A DNA stretch of 38,933 bases from an uncultured Roseburia sp. (lineage in GTDB: Bacteria; Bacillota; Clostridia; Lachnospirales; Lachnospiraceae), in NCBI GenBank assembly GCA_947573605.1, contig CANPGM010000035.1:1-38933 (forward strand). The letters are read 5' to 3'. The notes under the pieces are model-generated. The model ran no database searches and was not told the origin of the DNA. It saw nothing but the letters and a program-made list of their open reading frames with translations. This document shows positions 32,494 through 38,933 of this stretch, one piece after another (within the stretch, counting starts at the first letter, position 1; each line of letters opens with the position of its first letter). Position numbers and translations under genes: made by a program.

Positions 32494-32809
32494 CGTGAAG
32501 AGAAGTTCTAAGGCTCACAGCAGAGGCTGTTTCGCCAAGAACTACTAAAGCTTCACGCCGAAGAATGCCCGAAAACCGGGCATTCTTCATCTGTATGTGA
32601 GAACAGAAGAGAAGAATATGAAGGATGGCGTGAAGAGAAGTTCTAAGGCTCACAGCAGAGGCTGTTTCGCCAAGAACTACTAAAGCTTCACGCCGAAGAA
32701 TGCCCGAAAACCGGGCATTCTTCATCTGTATGTGAGAACAGAAGAGAAGAATATGAAGGATGGCGTGAAGAGAAGTTCTAAGGCTCACAGCAGAGGCTGT
32801 TTTGCCAAG
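32493..32809. repeat. Perfect 135-bp tandem repeat (2.35 copies) with nested hairpins
   Basis: Units at 32493-32627 and 32628-32762 are identical; a third copy runs 32763 to about 32809 before diverging. Each unit folds: GCGTGAAG with CTTCACGC (32493-32500/32551-32558), AGTTCT with AGAACT inside it, then a 12-bp stem (32560-32571/32577-32588, GAAGAATGCCCG type). No long U-run follows, so it is terminator-like in shape but not a classic terminator. The first base of unit 1 is the last base of the aminopeptidase stop codon. Open frames across it (for example a 131-residue minus frame) are by-products of the repetition. Confidence 0.9.
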
Positions 32810-32934
32810 CTGTCATAGCCGCCCGGATCTTTCTAAAGCCTCACACCTGAGATTTGTGTCTGCGCGCACTTGACACAAACCCGTAATCCATTTATGGATT
32901 TGCGCAATAAAACGTGCGCAGAAATGTGGTTTAT
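32810..32934. promoter_or_regulatory. Leader region of the restriction-modification gene
   Basis: A perfect TTGACA (32870-32875) lies 17 bases before TATGGA (32893-32898), a weak -10. An interrupted palindrome surrounds it (TCTGCGCGCAC 32859-32869 with GTGCGCAGA 32914-32922) plus a small hairpin AATCCA/TGGATT. Such a palindrome could be an operator for a control protein, but no such protein gene is adjacent. Confidence 0.35.
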
Positions 32935-35900
32935 ATGCAAAATCAAAACGCGCCAGAAAGAACAAAAGAGAAACAGACCCGCTTAAACAGCTATATGGAG
33001 CATATAAGAACAATGGAGCGGGAGTCGCATATAGAAGCCGCGGACAGAAAAAAAGTTTGTACGAAAATGATGGATGCGGTTCTGCACTCCAGAGAGCTGT
33101 TTGAGACGATTTCTTCCGAAACGATAAAATTAAAGAGTGTGATCGCTGAGGACAGGCGGCAGGATAAAAGCGAGGCAAAAATTGCCTCGGATATCGAGCG
33201 GACCATATATCGAATCTTTAGCGCATACGATTTGGAGTATGCGCCGGAAAAAGAGGGCAAGATCAGGCAAATCGGAGAAAAAACGCTAAACGGAGAACGG
33301 ATTCTGATAAAATCGCACAGACGCTACGACGCCAGATACGCCAATATTATCACAGAATATAAAAAAGACATTACAAACAATTTTGAAGAAAACGTAAGGC
33401 AGTTGGAGGAATATTTGCTTTTGACGGCCGAATCGGAGGGAAGAAAAGCAGAAGAACTGCACGGCGTTTTGACGGACGGAGAGCATCTTGCGTTTTTGGA
33501 ATATGAAGAGGGGGAAAGAATACGGCCCCATCTAAAGCGCTTGGACGTCGACGGTATGTTTGAACTGGTCAGACTTCATTTTACCGGAGAGAGCGGAAAA
33601 AAGAAGATTGGCGGGCTGGTGGAGGAGGTTGCGGTAGAAAATGAACGTTCTCCGGTCAGGGCGCTTGGACGGGCGTTTTATAAAAAGCTTGTGGCGGACG
33701 AAGCGTGTCATTACGACAGGCATTGGAAAAATCTGTTTCAGCTTGCCGGATACAATCTCAGCAATCAGACGGCGATTCGTGACCGTAAACGAGTGCTTGG
33801 CAGGATTTTTGGCATCGGTGAACGGGAAATTGACGAGACAAAAGCGCTGTTTTCACTGCAGACGGCGTATGCGGTTCTTGCGAAAGTGCTTGCATATCAG
33901 ATATTGGCGTCTAACTTTCTGAAACGAAATGAGGCGATTCAGTTTAATAAGCTTGGGACATATTCGGACGGAGAACTGGAGGCGTTTTTGCATCAAATCG
34001 AAAGCGGCGGTTTTTTTCGAAGTTTCGGGATAGAAAATCTGCTGACAGCCGACGATTATTCCTGGTATCTTTCCAAAGAGGGCGCTTTGGAAGGCGCGCT
34101 TGCCGAAGCGGTCAGAAGTCTGATGAATTTGCTGGGGTCTTATGATGTCAGCAGGCGCAGACTGGAGAATACGCATGATTTTTTTAACGATTTGTACCTG
34201 TCTGTGATTCCGGGAGAAGTCCGGCATTCGACCGGCGAATATTATACAAGCGGCTGGCTTGCGGATTCCGTTATTTCGGAGGCCGTGGCTGCCTACGGAA
34301 AGGACGGATACCGGGCGCTGGATCCCTGCTGCGGTTCCGGTACGTTTCCGATGAAAGTAATCGGTTATGTGGAAAAAGAATGCCATAAGCGCGGATTGAG
34401 TCAGGACGAGACGTTAAAGGAAATACTACATCGTGTAGTCGGAATGGACATCAATCCGCTTGCGGTGCTGACCTGCAGAGTCAATTATTTTCTCTGTATT
34501 CTAAAATATCTGAATGTGGAAAAAATGACGGGATTTTACGGCGCATCCTCTATAAAAATTCCGGTGTTCCGGCGAGATGCGGCGATAATCCCCGGAAGAA
34601 TTACCGTAAACAGTATCGAATGCGTCCGTTATGAATATGACGGCGTCGAATACCTGCTGCCGTCCGGGAAAATAAGCGACGGTCAGGATGTAAAAAAACT
34701 GACGTCTTTCCTGTCAGAAGGCGAAACGTATGAGGCGGAACAGTTTTTAGAATCGAAGTGTGCAAACGAAGAAGAAAGAAATATATGCCGAACATTTGTA
34801 GACAGCCTTGCAGCGACGGAGGGTATGGCGGCGGAAAATATTATCAGCGTAATGATGTATGAGGAAGCGGGAAAATTTGATATGATTGTATCAAACCCTC
34901 CGTGGATTGACTGGAAGGCAATGCCGGAAGGATACCGCGAAATGCTGAAACGGACCTGTCTGGAACATCACGTTTTTTCGGGAGACACTTTTACCGGCGG
35001 TATTAACTTAAATATCTGCGCGTTAATCTGTAACGTCACGGCAAATCATTGGTTGAGGAGCGGCGGAGTAATGGGAATGCTGATGCCCAAAGCGCTTGCG
35101 TTTCAAAAATCCTACGACGGTTTCCGTCGTCTTTACATGACGGACGGCGGAGCGCTTCATTATCTGAAAATGACAGACTGGTCGCAGGCCGGGAATCCGT
35201 TCGCTCCGGTGACGGAAAAGTTTATGACTTATTTTTTCAGAAAAGACAGCGATAAGGAGCCGGAAACGGACGTGCCGTATGTGAAATATAAAAAATATGC
35301 GAAAGCTTCTTTTGAAGGAGCGGGCAGTTTCAAAGAAGCGGAAAACGCTTTTCAGAAAATAGAAGGGCGCGCCATGATTTTAAATCAGGAGGCGAATGCG
35401 TTTAGTCTGGCGGAGGCGGACGAGATCGCGGTTTTAAAGAAGGCCGGGCCGCTCGTCGGAGAAAGCGCGTATACCGGCCGCGTCGGACTCGGACTCTATC
35501 CGAAAGAGGTGATGCTGCTTACGGAGCTTTCGCCGCTTGGCGGGGGAATCGTTTCTGCAGAGCATTACCGGTCGGATAAATCAATTCATGCGGCAAATTT
35601 GCTTTGGAACCGGTTTGAAACGAAATTCCTCTATCCGGTCATTGAAAGTCCGAACATTAAGCGGTTTCGGATTGAAGGCGTAAAGTATTACGCGCCGTTT
35701 CCCTATACGGAAGCGGACCGGAAAAAGCCGCTGTCAATGGATGAGTTAAGCGCGCAGGCGCCGCTTTTGGCGCAGTATTACGAACAGGCAAGGCTTTTTA
35801 TGAAGAAAACAGACTGGAACGAGCGCCTGCAGGGAAGGAAAGGGGAATTTTACAGTATCACGCGAGTGGGAAAATATACGTTTGCGCCCTGTAAGGTTGT

Positions 35901-36294
35901 ATTTCGAAACAATACAAAATGGTGCGCATGCGTCGTGGAAGGGCTTTACACGCCGTGGGGAGAAACGAAGATGCCGCTTTTGCTGGATCATGCCTGTTCG
36001 ATCGGGCAGAGGCCGGACGGAAACTTTCTTTCGCATGAAGAAGCGCATTATATTACGGCTGTATTAAATGCTCCGTATGTAACGGCGTATATTGAACGGT
36101 CGTCGGAATCGCGGTCGTTTAAAACGGTTTTTCCGATAAAAGTCGCGGAATATCAGCCGGAAAATCCGCTGCATAAAGAATTAAGCCAATTGTCGGAGGC
36201 GGCGCATAAAGGGGAAGAGGGACTGAAAATATATGAGAAAAAAATAAACGGGATGATGGACCGTTATATTGACTGGGTACGGAAAAATGTTTAA
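32935..36294 (+). CDS. Type IIG restriction-modification enzyme (Eco57I-like, fused nuclease and N6-adenine methylase)
   Basis: A 1,119-residue single-chain restriction enzyme and DNA methyltransferase. The N-terminal part carries a PD-(D/E)XK-type nuclease motif, D132 then E141-Y-K143 (RRYDARYANIITEYK), followed by GVLTDGEHLAFLEYE, as in type IIG enzymes. The methylase has motif I DPCCGSGTF (463-471), GMDINPLAV and motif IV NPPW (654-657), marking N6-adenine methylation of the gamma class. The C-terminal ~400 residues should hold the target recognition domain. No separate methylase or specificity gene is present, as expected. ATG 32935 is preferred over GTG 32914, which would lie only ~15 bases past the candidate -10. 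Ribosome site is weak. Recognition sequence unknown. Confidence 0.85.
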   Translation: MQNQNAPERTKEKQTRLNSYMEHIRTMERESHIEAADRKKVCTKMMDAVLHSRELFETISSETIKLKSVIAEDRRQDKSEAKIASDIERTIYRIFSAYDLEYAPEKEGKIRQIGEKTLNGERILIKSHRRYDARYANIITEYKKDITNNFEENVRQLEEYLLLTAESEGRKAEELHGVLTDGEHLAFLEYEEGERIRPHLKRLDVDGMFELVRLHFTGESGKKKIGGLVEEVAVENERSPVRALGRAFYKKLVADEACHYDRHWKNLFQLAGYNLSNQTAIRDRKRVLGRIFGIGEREIDETKALFSLQTAYAVLAKVLAYQILASNFLKRNEAIQFNKLGTYSDGELEAFLHQIESGGFFRSFGIENLLTADDYSWYLSKEGALEGALAEAVRSLMNLLGSYDVSRRRLENTHDFFNDLYLSVIPGEVRHSTGEYYTSGWLADSVISEAVAAYGKDGYRALDPCCGSGTFPMKVIGYVEKECHKRGLSQDETLKEILHRVVGMDINPLAVLTCRVNYFLCILKYLNVEKMTGFYGASSIKIPVFRRDAAIIPGRITVNSIECVRYEYDGVEYLLPSGKISDGQDVKKLTSFLSEGETYEAEQFLESKCANEEERNICRTFVDSLAATEGMAAENIISVMMYEEAGKFDMIVSNPPWIDWKAMPEGYREMLKRTCLEHHVFSGDTFTGGINLNICALICNVTANHWLRSGGVMGMLMPKALAFQKSYDGFRRLYMTDGGALHYLKMTDWSQAGNPFAPVTEKFMTYFFRKDSDKEPETDVPYVKYKKYAKASFEGAGSFKEAENAFQKIEGRAMILNQEANAFSLAEADEIAVLKKAGPLVGESAYTGRVGLGLYPKEVMLLTELSPLGGGIVSAEHYRSDKSIHAANLLWNRFETKFLYPVIESPNIKRFRIEGVKYYAPFPYTEADRKKPLSMDELSAQAPLLAQYYEQARLFMKKTDWNERLQGRKGEFYSITRVGKYTFAPCKVVFRNNTKWCACVVEGLYTPWGETKMPLLLDHACSIGQRPDGNFLSHEEAHYITAVLNAPYVTAYIERSSESRSFKTVFPIKVAEYQPENPLHKELSQLSEAAHKGEEGLKIYEKKINGMMDRYIDWVRKNV

Positions 36295-36339
36295 GGCCCG
36301 AAACAGTATGTTTAGAATAAGAAAGGAACGGATAAAATT

Positions 36340-36840
36340 ATGGCAAAAGTAGGTATTGTAATGGGAAGCGATTCCGATATGCCGGTAATGGCAAAGGCCG
36401 CCGACATACTCGAAAAACTTGGAATTGAGTTTGAAATGAAGATTATTTCCGCGCACCGGGAACCGGACGTATTTTTTTCCTATGCAAAGAGCGCGGAGGA
36501 AAAAGGGTTTAAAGTGATTATTGCCGGGGCGGGAATGGCGGCGCATCTGCCGGGCATGTGCGCGGCAATTTTTCCGATGCCGGTCATCGGCATTCCGATG
36601 CACACGTCGTCGCTTGGCGGACGCGATTCCCTCTATTCGATTGTGCAGATGCCGTCCGGAATTCCGGTGGCGACGGTAGCGATTAACGGCGGAGCGAACG
36701 CGGGACTGCTTGCGGCTAAGATTCTTGCAACTTCGGACGATGAGATCTTAAAGCGGTTAAAAGAGTATTCGGCAAAGCTTGCGGCGCAGGTAGAGGAGAA
36801 GGACCGGAGACTGCAGGAGACGGGTTATCGCAATTATTAA
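36340..36840 (+). CDS. purE: N5-carboxyaminoimidazole ribonucleotide mutase
   Basis: Class I PurE: rearranges N5-CAIR to CAIR in de novo purine synthesis, cytoplasmic. 166 residues, typical. Motifs: GIVMGSDSDMPVM at the N-terminus (phosphate binding), ISAHREPD (catalytic His), IIAGAGMAAHLPGM and GIPMHTSSLGGRDSLYSIVQ. GAAAGGA ribosome site is just before ATG 36340. No PurK or other pur gene is next to it in the window. The 45 bases between the restriction enzyme stop and purE contain no clear terminator, so read-through from upstream is possible. Confidence 0.96.
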   Translation: MAKVGIVMGSDSDMPVMAKAADILEKLGIEFEMKIISAHREPDVFFSYAKSAEEKGFKVIIAGAGMAAHLPGMCAAIFPMPVIGIPMHTSSLGGRDSLYSIVQMPSGIPVATVAINGGANAGLLAAKILATSDDEILKRLKEYSAKLAAQVEEKDRRLQETGYRNY

Positions 36841-36870
36841 AGATGCGTCGGGAAAACGGGGTATGGAAAG

Positions 36871-37083
36871 ATGTTCGGAAGAAAAAAAGAAAGCGCGGAA
36901 TATGACAGGGAAAACCAAAAGCCGGTTCTGCGATGCAGTATCTGTAACGGAGAACAGGTAGCGGGCTTTAAAGATAGGGTGACGGGACGTTTTGAAGAAG
37001 TGATGCTGATTCGGAACGAAAAAGATTTGCGCGCATTTCGGGAGCGGTACGGCATCGACGGGGAAATCGGAAAGGAGTACTGA
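36871..37083 (+). CDS. Small conserved protein of unknown function
   Basis: A 70-residue protein: basic start (MFGRKKE), then VLRCSICNGEQVAGFKDR with a C-x-x-C pair that may bind metal, then FEEVMLIRNEKDLRAF and a polar end. It follows purE by 30 bases and so is probably in the same transcript. I recall similar small proteins in Lachnospiraceae, sometimes misnamed aspartate dehydrogenase, but no function is established. Confidence 0.6.
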   Translation: MFGRKKESAEYDRENQKPVLRCSICNGEQVAGFKDRVTGRFEEVMLIRNEKDLRAFRERYGIDGEIGKEY

Positions 37084-37098
37084 CGGAAATTTCAAAAG

Positions 37099-37127
37099 TT
37101 GACAGGATTTGAAAGTTATGACATAAT
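37099..37127 (+). promoter_or_regulatory. Promoter of the MATE transporter gene
   Basis: TTGACA (37099-37104, perfect) and CATAAT (37122-37127, 5 of 6) separated by 17 bases, just after the previous gene. The transcript would start near 37134 and run ~130 bases before the MATE start codon. Confidence 0.75.
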
Positions 37128-37182
37128 GCTTTTATAAAACCCTTATGGGAGTGGATTTTTCAGGAGAGATCTTTTTTTCGCC

Positions 37183-37212
37183 ACACAGCCTTAAACAGGC
37201 TGTGTTTTTTTT
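37183..37212 (+). terminator. Intrinsic terminator inside the MATE leader (attenuator candidate)
   Basis: ACACAGCC (37183-37190) pairs perfectly with GGCTGTGT (37198-37205) and is followed by seven more T (37206-37212). It lies between the promoter at 37099 and the MATE gene at 37265, so transcripts must read through it. A conditional switch is likely but I did not recognise a known riboswitch in the ~50 bases before it. Confidence 0.85.
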
Positions 37213-37264
37213 GCCTTTTGGCACCCGAATCTATTTAAGAAAGTAAGGAGGATATCGTTTTTAT

Positions 37265-38605
37265 ATGAATCAGTCGTTTATGAAAGAGAAAAAAATTCTG
37301 CCGCTTGTGCTGTCTATGTCGCTGCCGATGGTAATTTCAATGGCGGTAAATGCGCTTTATAACATTATAGACAGTTATTTTGTCGCGAAATTAAGCGAAA
37401 GCGCCATGACTGCGCTCTCGCTTGTGTTTCCGGTGCAGAATCTGATTAATGCGGTAACGATTGGATTTGCAATCGGGGTCAACGCCTGCGCGGCATTTTA
37501 TCTTGGCGCAGATGAGAAAGAGCGCGCGGACCGTGCGGCGACGCTGGGGTTATTTTTTAATTTTCTGCACGGTCTGGCGCTGACGGTACTTTGTATCCTT
37601 ATTATGCCGGCGTTTTTAAGAATGTTTTCATCCGACGAAGAAGTGATACAACTAGCATTGGTTTATACAAACAGAGTATTTTTGTTTGCGGCGGTAATCG
37701 GAATGGAACTGTCATTTGAAAAGATATTTCAGTCTGTCGGAAACATGAAGATATCCATGTTTTGTATGATGTGCGGCGTGGTGGCCAATATTGTATTGGA
37801 CCCGCTGATGATTTTCGGAATCGGAATCTTCCCGGAATTGGGAATGGCCGGCGCCGCATATGCGACCGGAATCGGACAGTGTATTACATTAGCCGCATAT
37901 CTGCTGTTTTACGCGTTTTACCGCATTCCTTTGCATATAGGGCCAAAGGCGCTGCGATTTGATAAAGCAGTCATAAAAAAGCTGTATCTGGTGGGCGTAT
38001 CTGCGTCTTTGAATCTGGCGCTGCCGTCGGTGCTGATCTCCGTGTTAAACGGAATACTGGCGGGCTTTTCGGAGACTTATGTACTCGTTCTCGGCGTTTA
38101 TTATAAGCTTCAGACTTTTATTTACCTGACCGCGAACGGAATTATCCAGGGGATACGGCCGATCATGGGATATAACTACGGAGCGGGAGAATACGAGCGC
38201 GTCAGAAAAATATTTAAAACAGCGCTTATGCTTACAACAGGCGTGATGTTGGTTGGAATGCTGTTATCCTGGGCGATACCCGGACGGCTGATGGGACTTT
38301 TTACCCCGAATGAGGAAACGGTACGGACGGGAGCATGGGCGCTTCGCATTATAAGCGTCGGTTTTCCTGTTTCGGCTGTTTCCGTTTCCTGTTCGGGAGC
38401 GCTGGAAGGGCTGGGAAAAGGTTTGCCGTCCCTGTATATTTCATTACTGCGATATCTTTTGCTTATTATTCCGGCGGCTTATCTATTCAGCGGTTTCATC
38501 GGTGCGGACGGCGTATGGTATGCGTTTTGCTTTACGGAATTTGCAGCGGCGGGCTTATCGCTTCTCATCTATAAGAAAAGCGTTACGCTGCAATCGGCGG
38601 GATGA
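37265..38605 (+). CDS. MATE family multidrug efflux transporter
   Basis: A 446-residue cation-coupled exporter with 12 predicted membrane segments. MATE marks: start LVLSMSLPMVISMAVNALYN then IIDSYFVAKLSESAMTALSL, mid-protein SFEKIFQSVGNMKISMFCMM and MAGAAYATGIGQ, and in the second half NGIIQGIRPIMGYNYGAGEYERVRK, the repeat equivalent. Substrate unknown. The ATG at 37265 has AAGGAGG about 12 bases upstream, a somewhat long gap. It is monocistronic, behind its own promoter and a leader terminator, so its expression is probably conditional. Confidence 0.93.
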   Translation: MNQSFMKEKKILPLVLSMSLPMVISMAVNALYNIIDSYFVAKLSESAMTALSLVFPVQNLINAVTIGFAIGVNACAAFYLGADEKERADRAATLGLFFNFLHGLALTVLCILIMPAFLRMFSSDEEVIQLALVYTNRVFLFAAVIGMELSFEKIFQSVGNMKISMFCMMCGVVANIVLDPLMIFGIGIFPELGMAGAAYATGIGQCITLAAYLLFYAFYRIPLHIGPKALRFDKAVIKKLYLVGVSASLNLALPSVLISVLNGILAGFSETYVLVLGVYYKLQTFIYLTANGIIQGIRPIMGYNYGAGEYERVRKIFKTALMLTTGVMLVGMLLSWAIPGRLMGLFTPNEETVRTGAWALRIISVGFPVSAVSVSCSGALEGLGKGLPSLYISLLRYLLLIIPAAYLFSGFIGADGVWYAFCFTEFAAAGLSLLIYKKSVTLQSAG

Positions 38606-38907
38606 CGTCTTATAAAGGTTCGGAGAACTTCTTGTTCCTGCATTTTTGGCTTTGCGTTACAATTTGGAGAAAGTATGAAACCAGATAAGGATGAAACCCA
38701 TAATAGCACATAAAGGGGAGTGTACAATAAAGAAAAAATATAAATGTCTTTTTCGGAGAAATCAGTGTCCGCAGAAATAGCGAGCATCGGACTGTGATCG
38801 CCACAATCCCAAGAACAAATCTTTGAGAAAAAGTACAAAAATATCGGATATTATGTTATAATCTATGCGTTGCTCACCGAAACCCGCAACAGGGAGGAGG
38901 TGTTTGC
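38606..38907. other. Intergenic region with an extended -10 promoter
   Basis: About 300 bases without a gene. Near its right end TGTTATAAT (38854-38862) is an extended -10 element (TG, one base, TATAAT) with only a weak -35 (TACAAA at 38834). It is followed by GTTGC/GCAAC pairing and the ribosome site GGGAGGAGG. No clear terminator for the MATE gene was found. Confidence 0.5.
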
Positions 38908-38933
38908 ATGGAAGTTGTGATTTCTTTTTTAGT
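38908..38933 (+). CDS. Start of a small gene, cut by the window end
   Basis: ATG at 38908 follows GGGAGGAGG (38892-38900) with good spacing and opens MEVVISFLV before the window ends. The hydrophobic start resembles the short membrane peptides annotated as holin-like toxins in Lachnospiraceae, but nine residues cannot prove it. Confidence 0.4.

Noticed and set aside
32393-32788. 131-codon minus-strand frame with internal repeats
   Set aside because: Its repetition is simply the 135-bp DNA repeat, which is a multiple of three; it overlaps the aminopeptidase gene and has no plausible start.

Overview
The window looks like a chromosome segment of a Gram-positive anaerobic gut Clostridium, most likely Lachnospiraceae. 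I infer this from strong GGAGG-type ribosome binding sites, the moderate base composition and the style of the proteins (C_GCAxxG_C_C protein, DUF4190 protein, M29 aminopeptidase, DUF6142, VanZ, a TP901-type tape measure). No rRNA, tRNA or CRISPR array was seen.

Layout. (1) 1-1500: an AT-rich GNAT acetyltransferase, a decayed gene end that resembles a MutS C-terminus, and a C_GCAxxG_C_C redox protein. (2) 1500-4400: one operon with a Gly-rich DUF4190 membrane protein and a NatA/NatB-type ABC exporter. (3) 4400-6500: an iron-type alcohol dehydrogenase (FucO-like) and a membrane-anchored polysaccharide deacetylase. (4) 6500-12700: a complete STM4015-STM4014-STM4013-STM4012-STM4011 cluster (leucine-rich repeat protein, ATP-grasp-like protein, phosphatase-superfamily hydrolase, two radical SAM proteins). 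The last gene is fused to a HAD domain. A 305-bp MITE-like palindromic element sits exactly at the stop codon of the STM4013 gene. (5) 12700-14300: a small Cro-type regulator and three small proteins. (6) 14300-28700: the most unusual part. A promoter overlapped by two LexA-type SOS boxes precedes a 942-residue protein. I read this protein as a single-chain double-psi beta-barrel RNA polymerase of the QDE-1/RDR, YonO and crAss-phage type, with a D-x-D-x-D triad. It is followed by a giant phage tape measure gene and one large tail/spike protein. No capsid, portal, terminase, holin or integrase gene is present. The tape measure gene is split by about 1.4 kb that begins with a group I intron core and carries two antisense paralogous genes. 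The downstream exon has no start codon of its own, so splicing is probably needed. (7) 28900-32500: pyrE, VanZ, DUF6142 and M29 aminopeptidase genes. (8) 32500-36300: 2.35 copies of a perfect 135-bp tandem repeat rich in hairpins, then a single-chain type IIG restriction-modification enzyme. (9) 36300-end: purE, a small conserved protein, a MATE efflux gene behind a promoter and intrinsic terminator (attenuator-like), and the start of a small gene cut by the window edge.

The best candidate for an undescribed system is the SOS-box-controlled RNA polymerase/tape measure/tail-spike island with its group I intron. The STM4011-4015 cluster is a recognised family set whose chemistry is, to my knowledge, unresolved. 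All family calls come from reading motifs by eye; no search or folding program was run.
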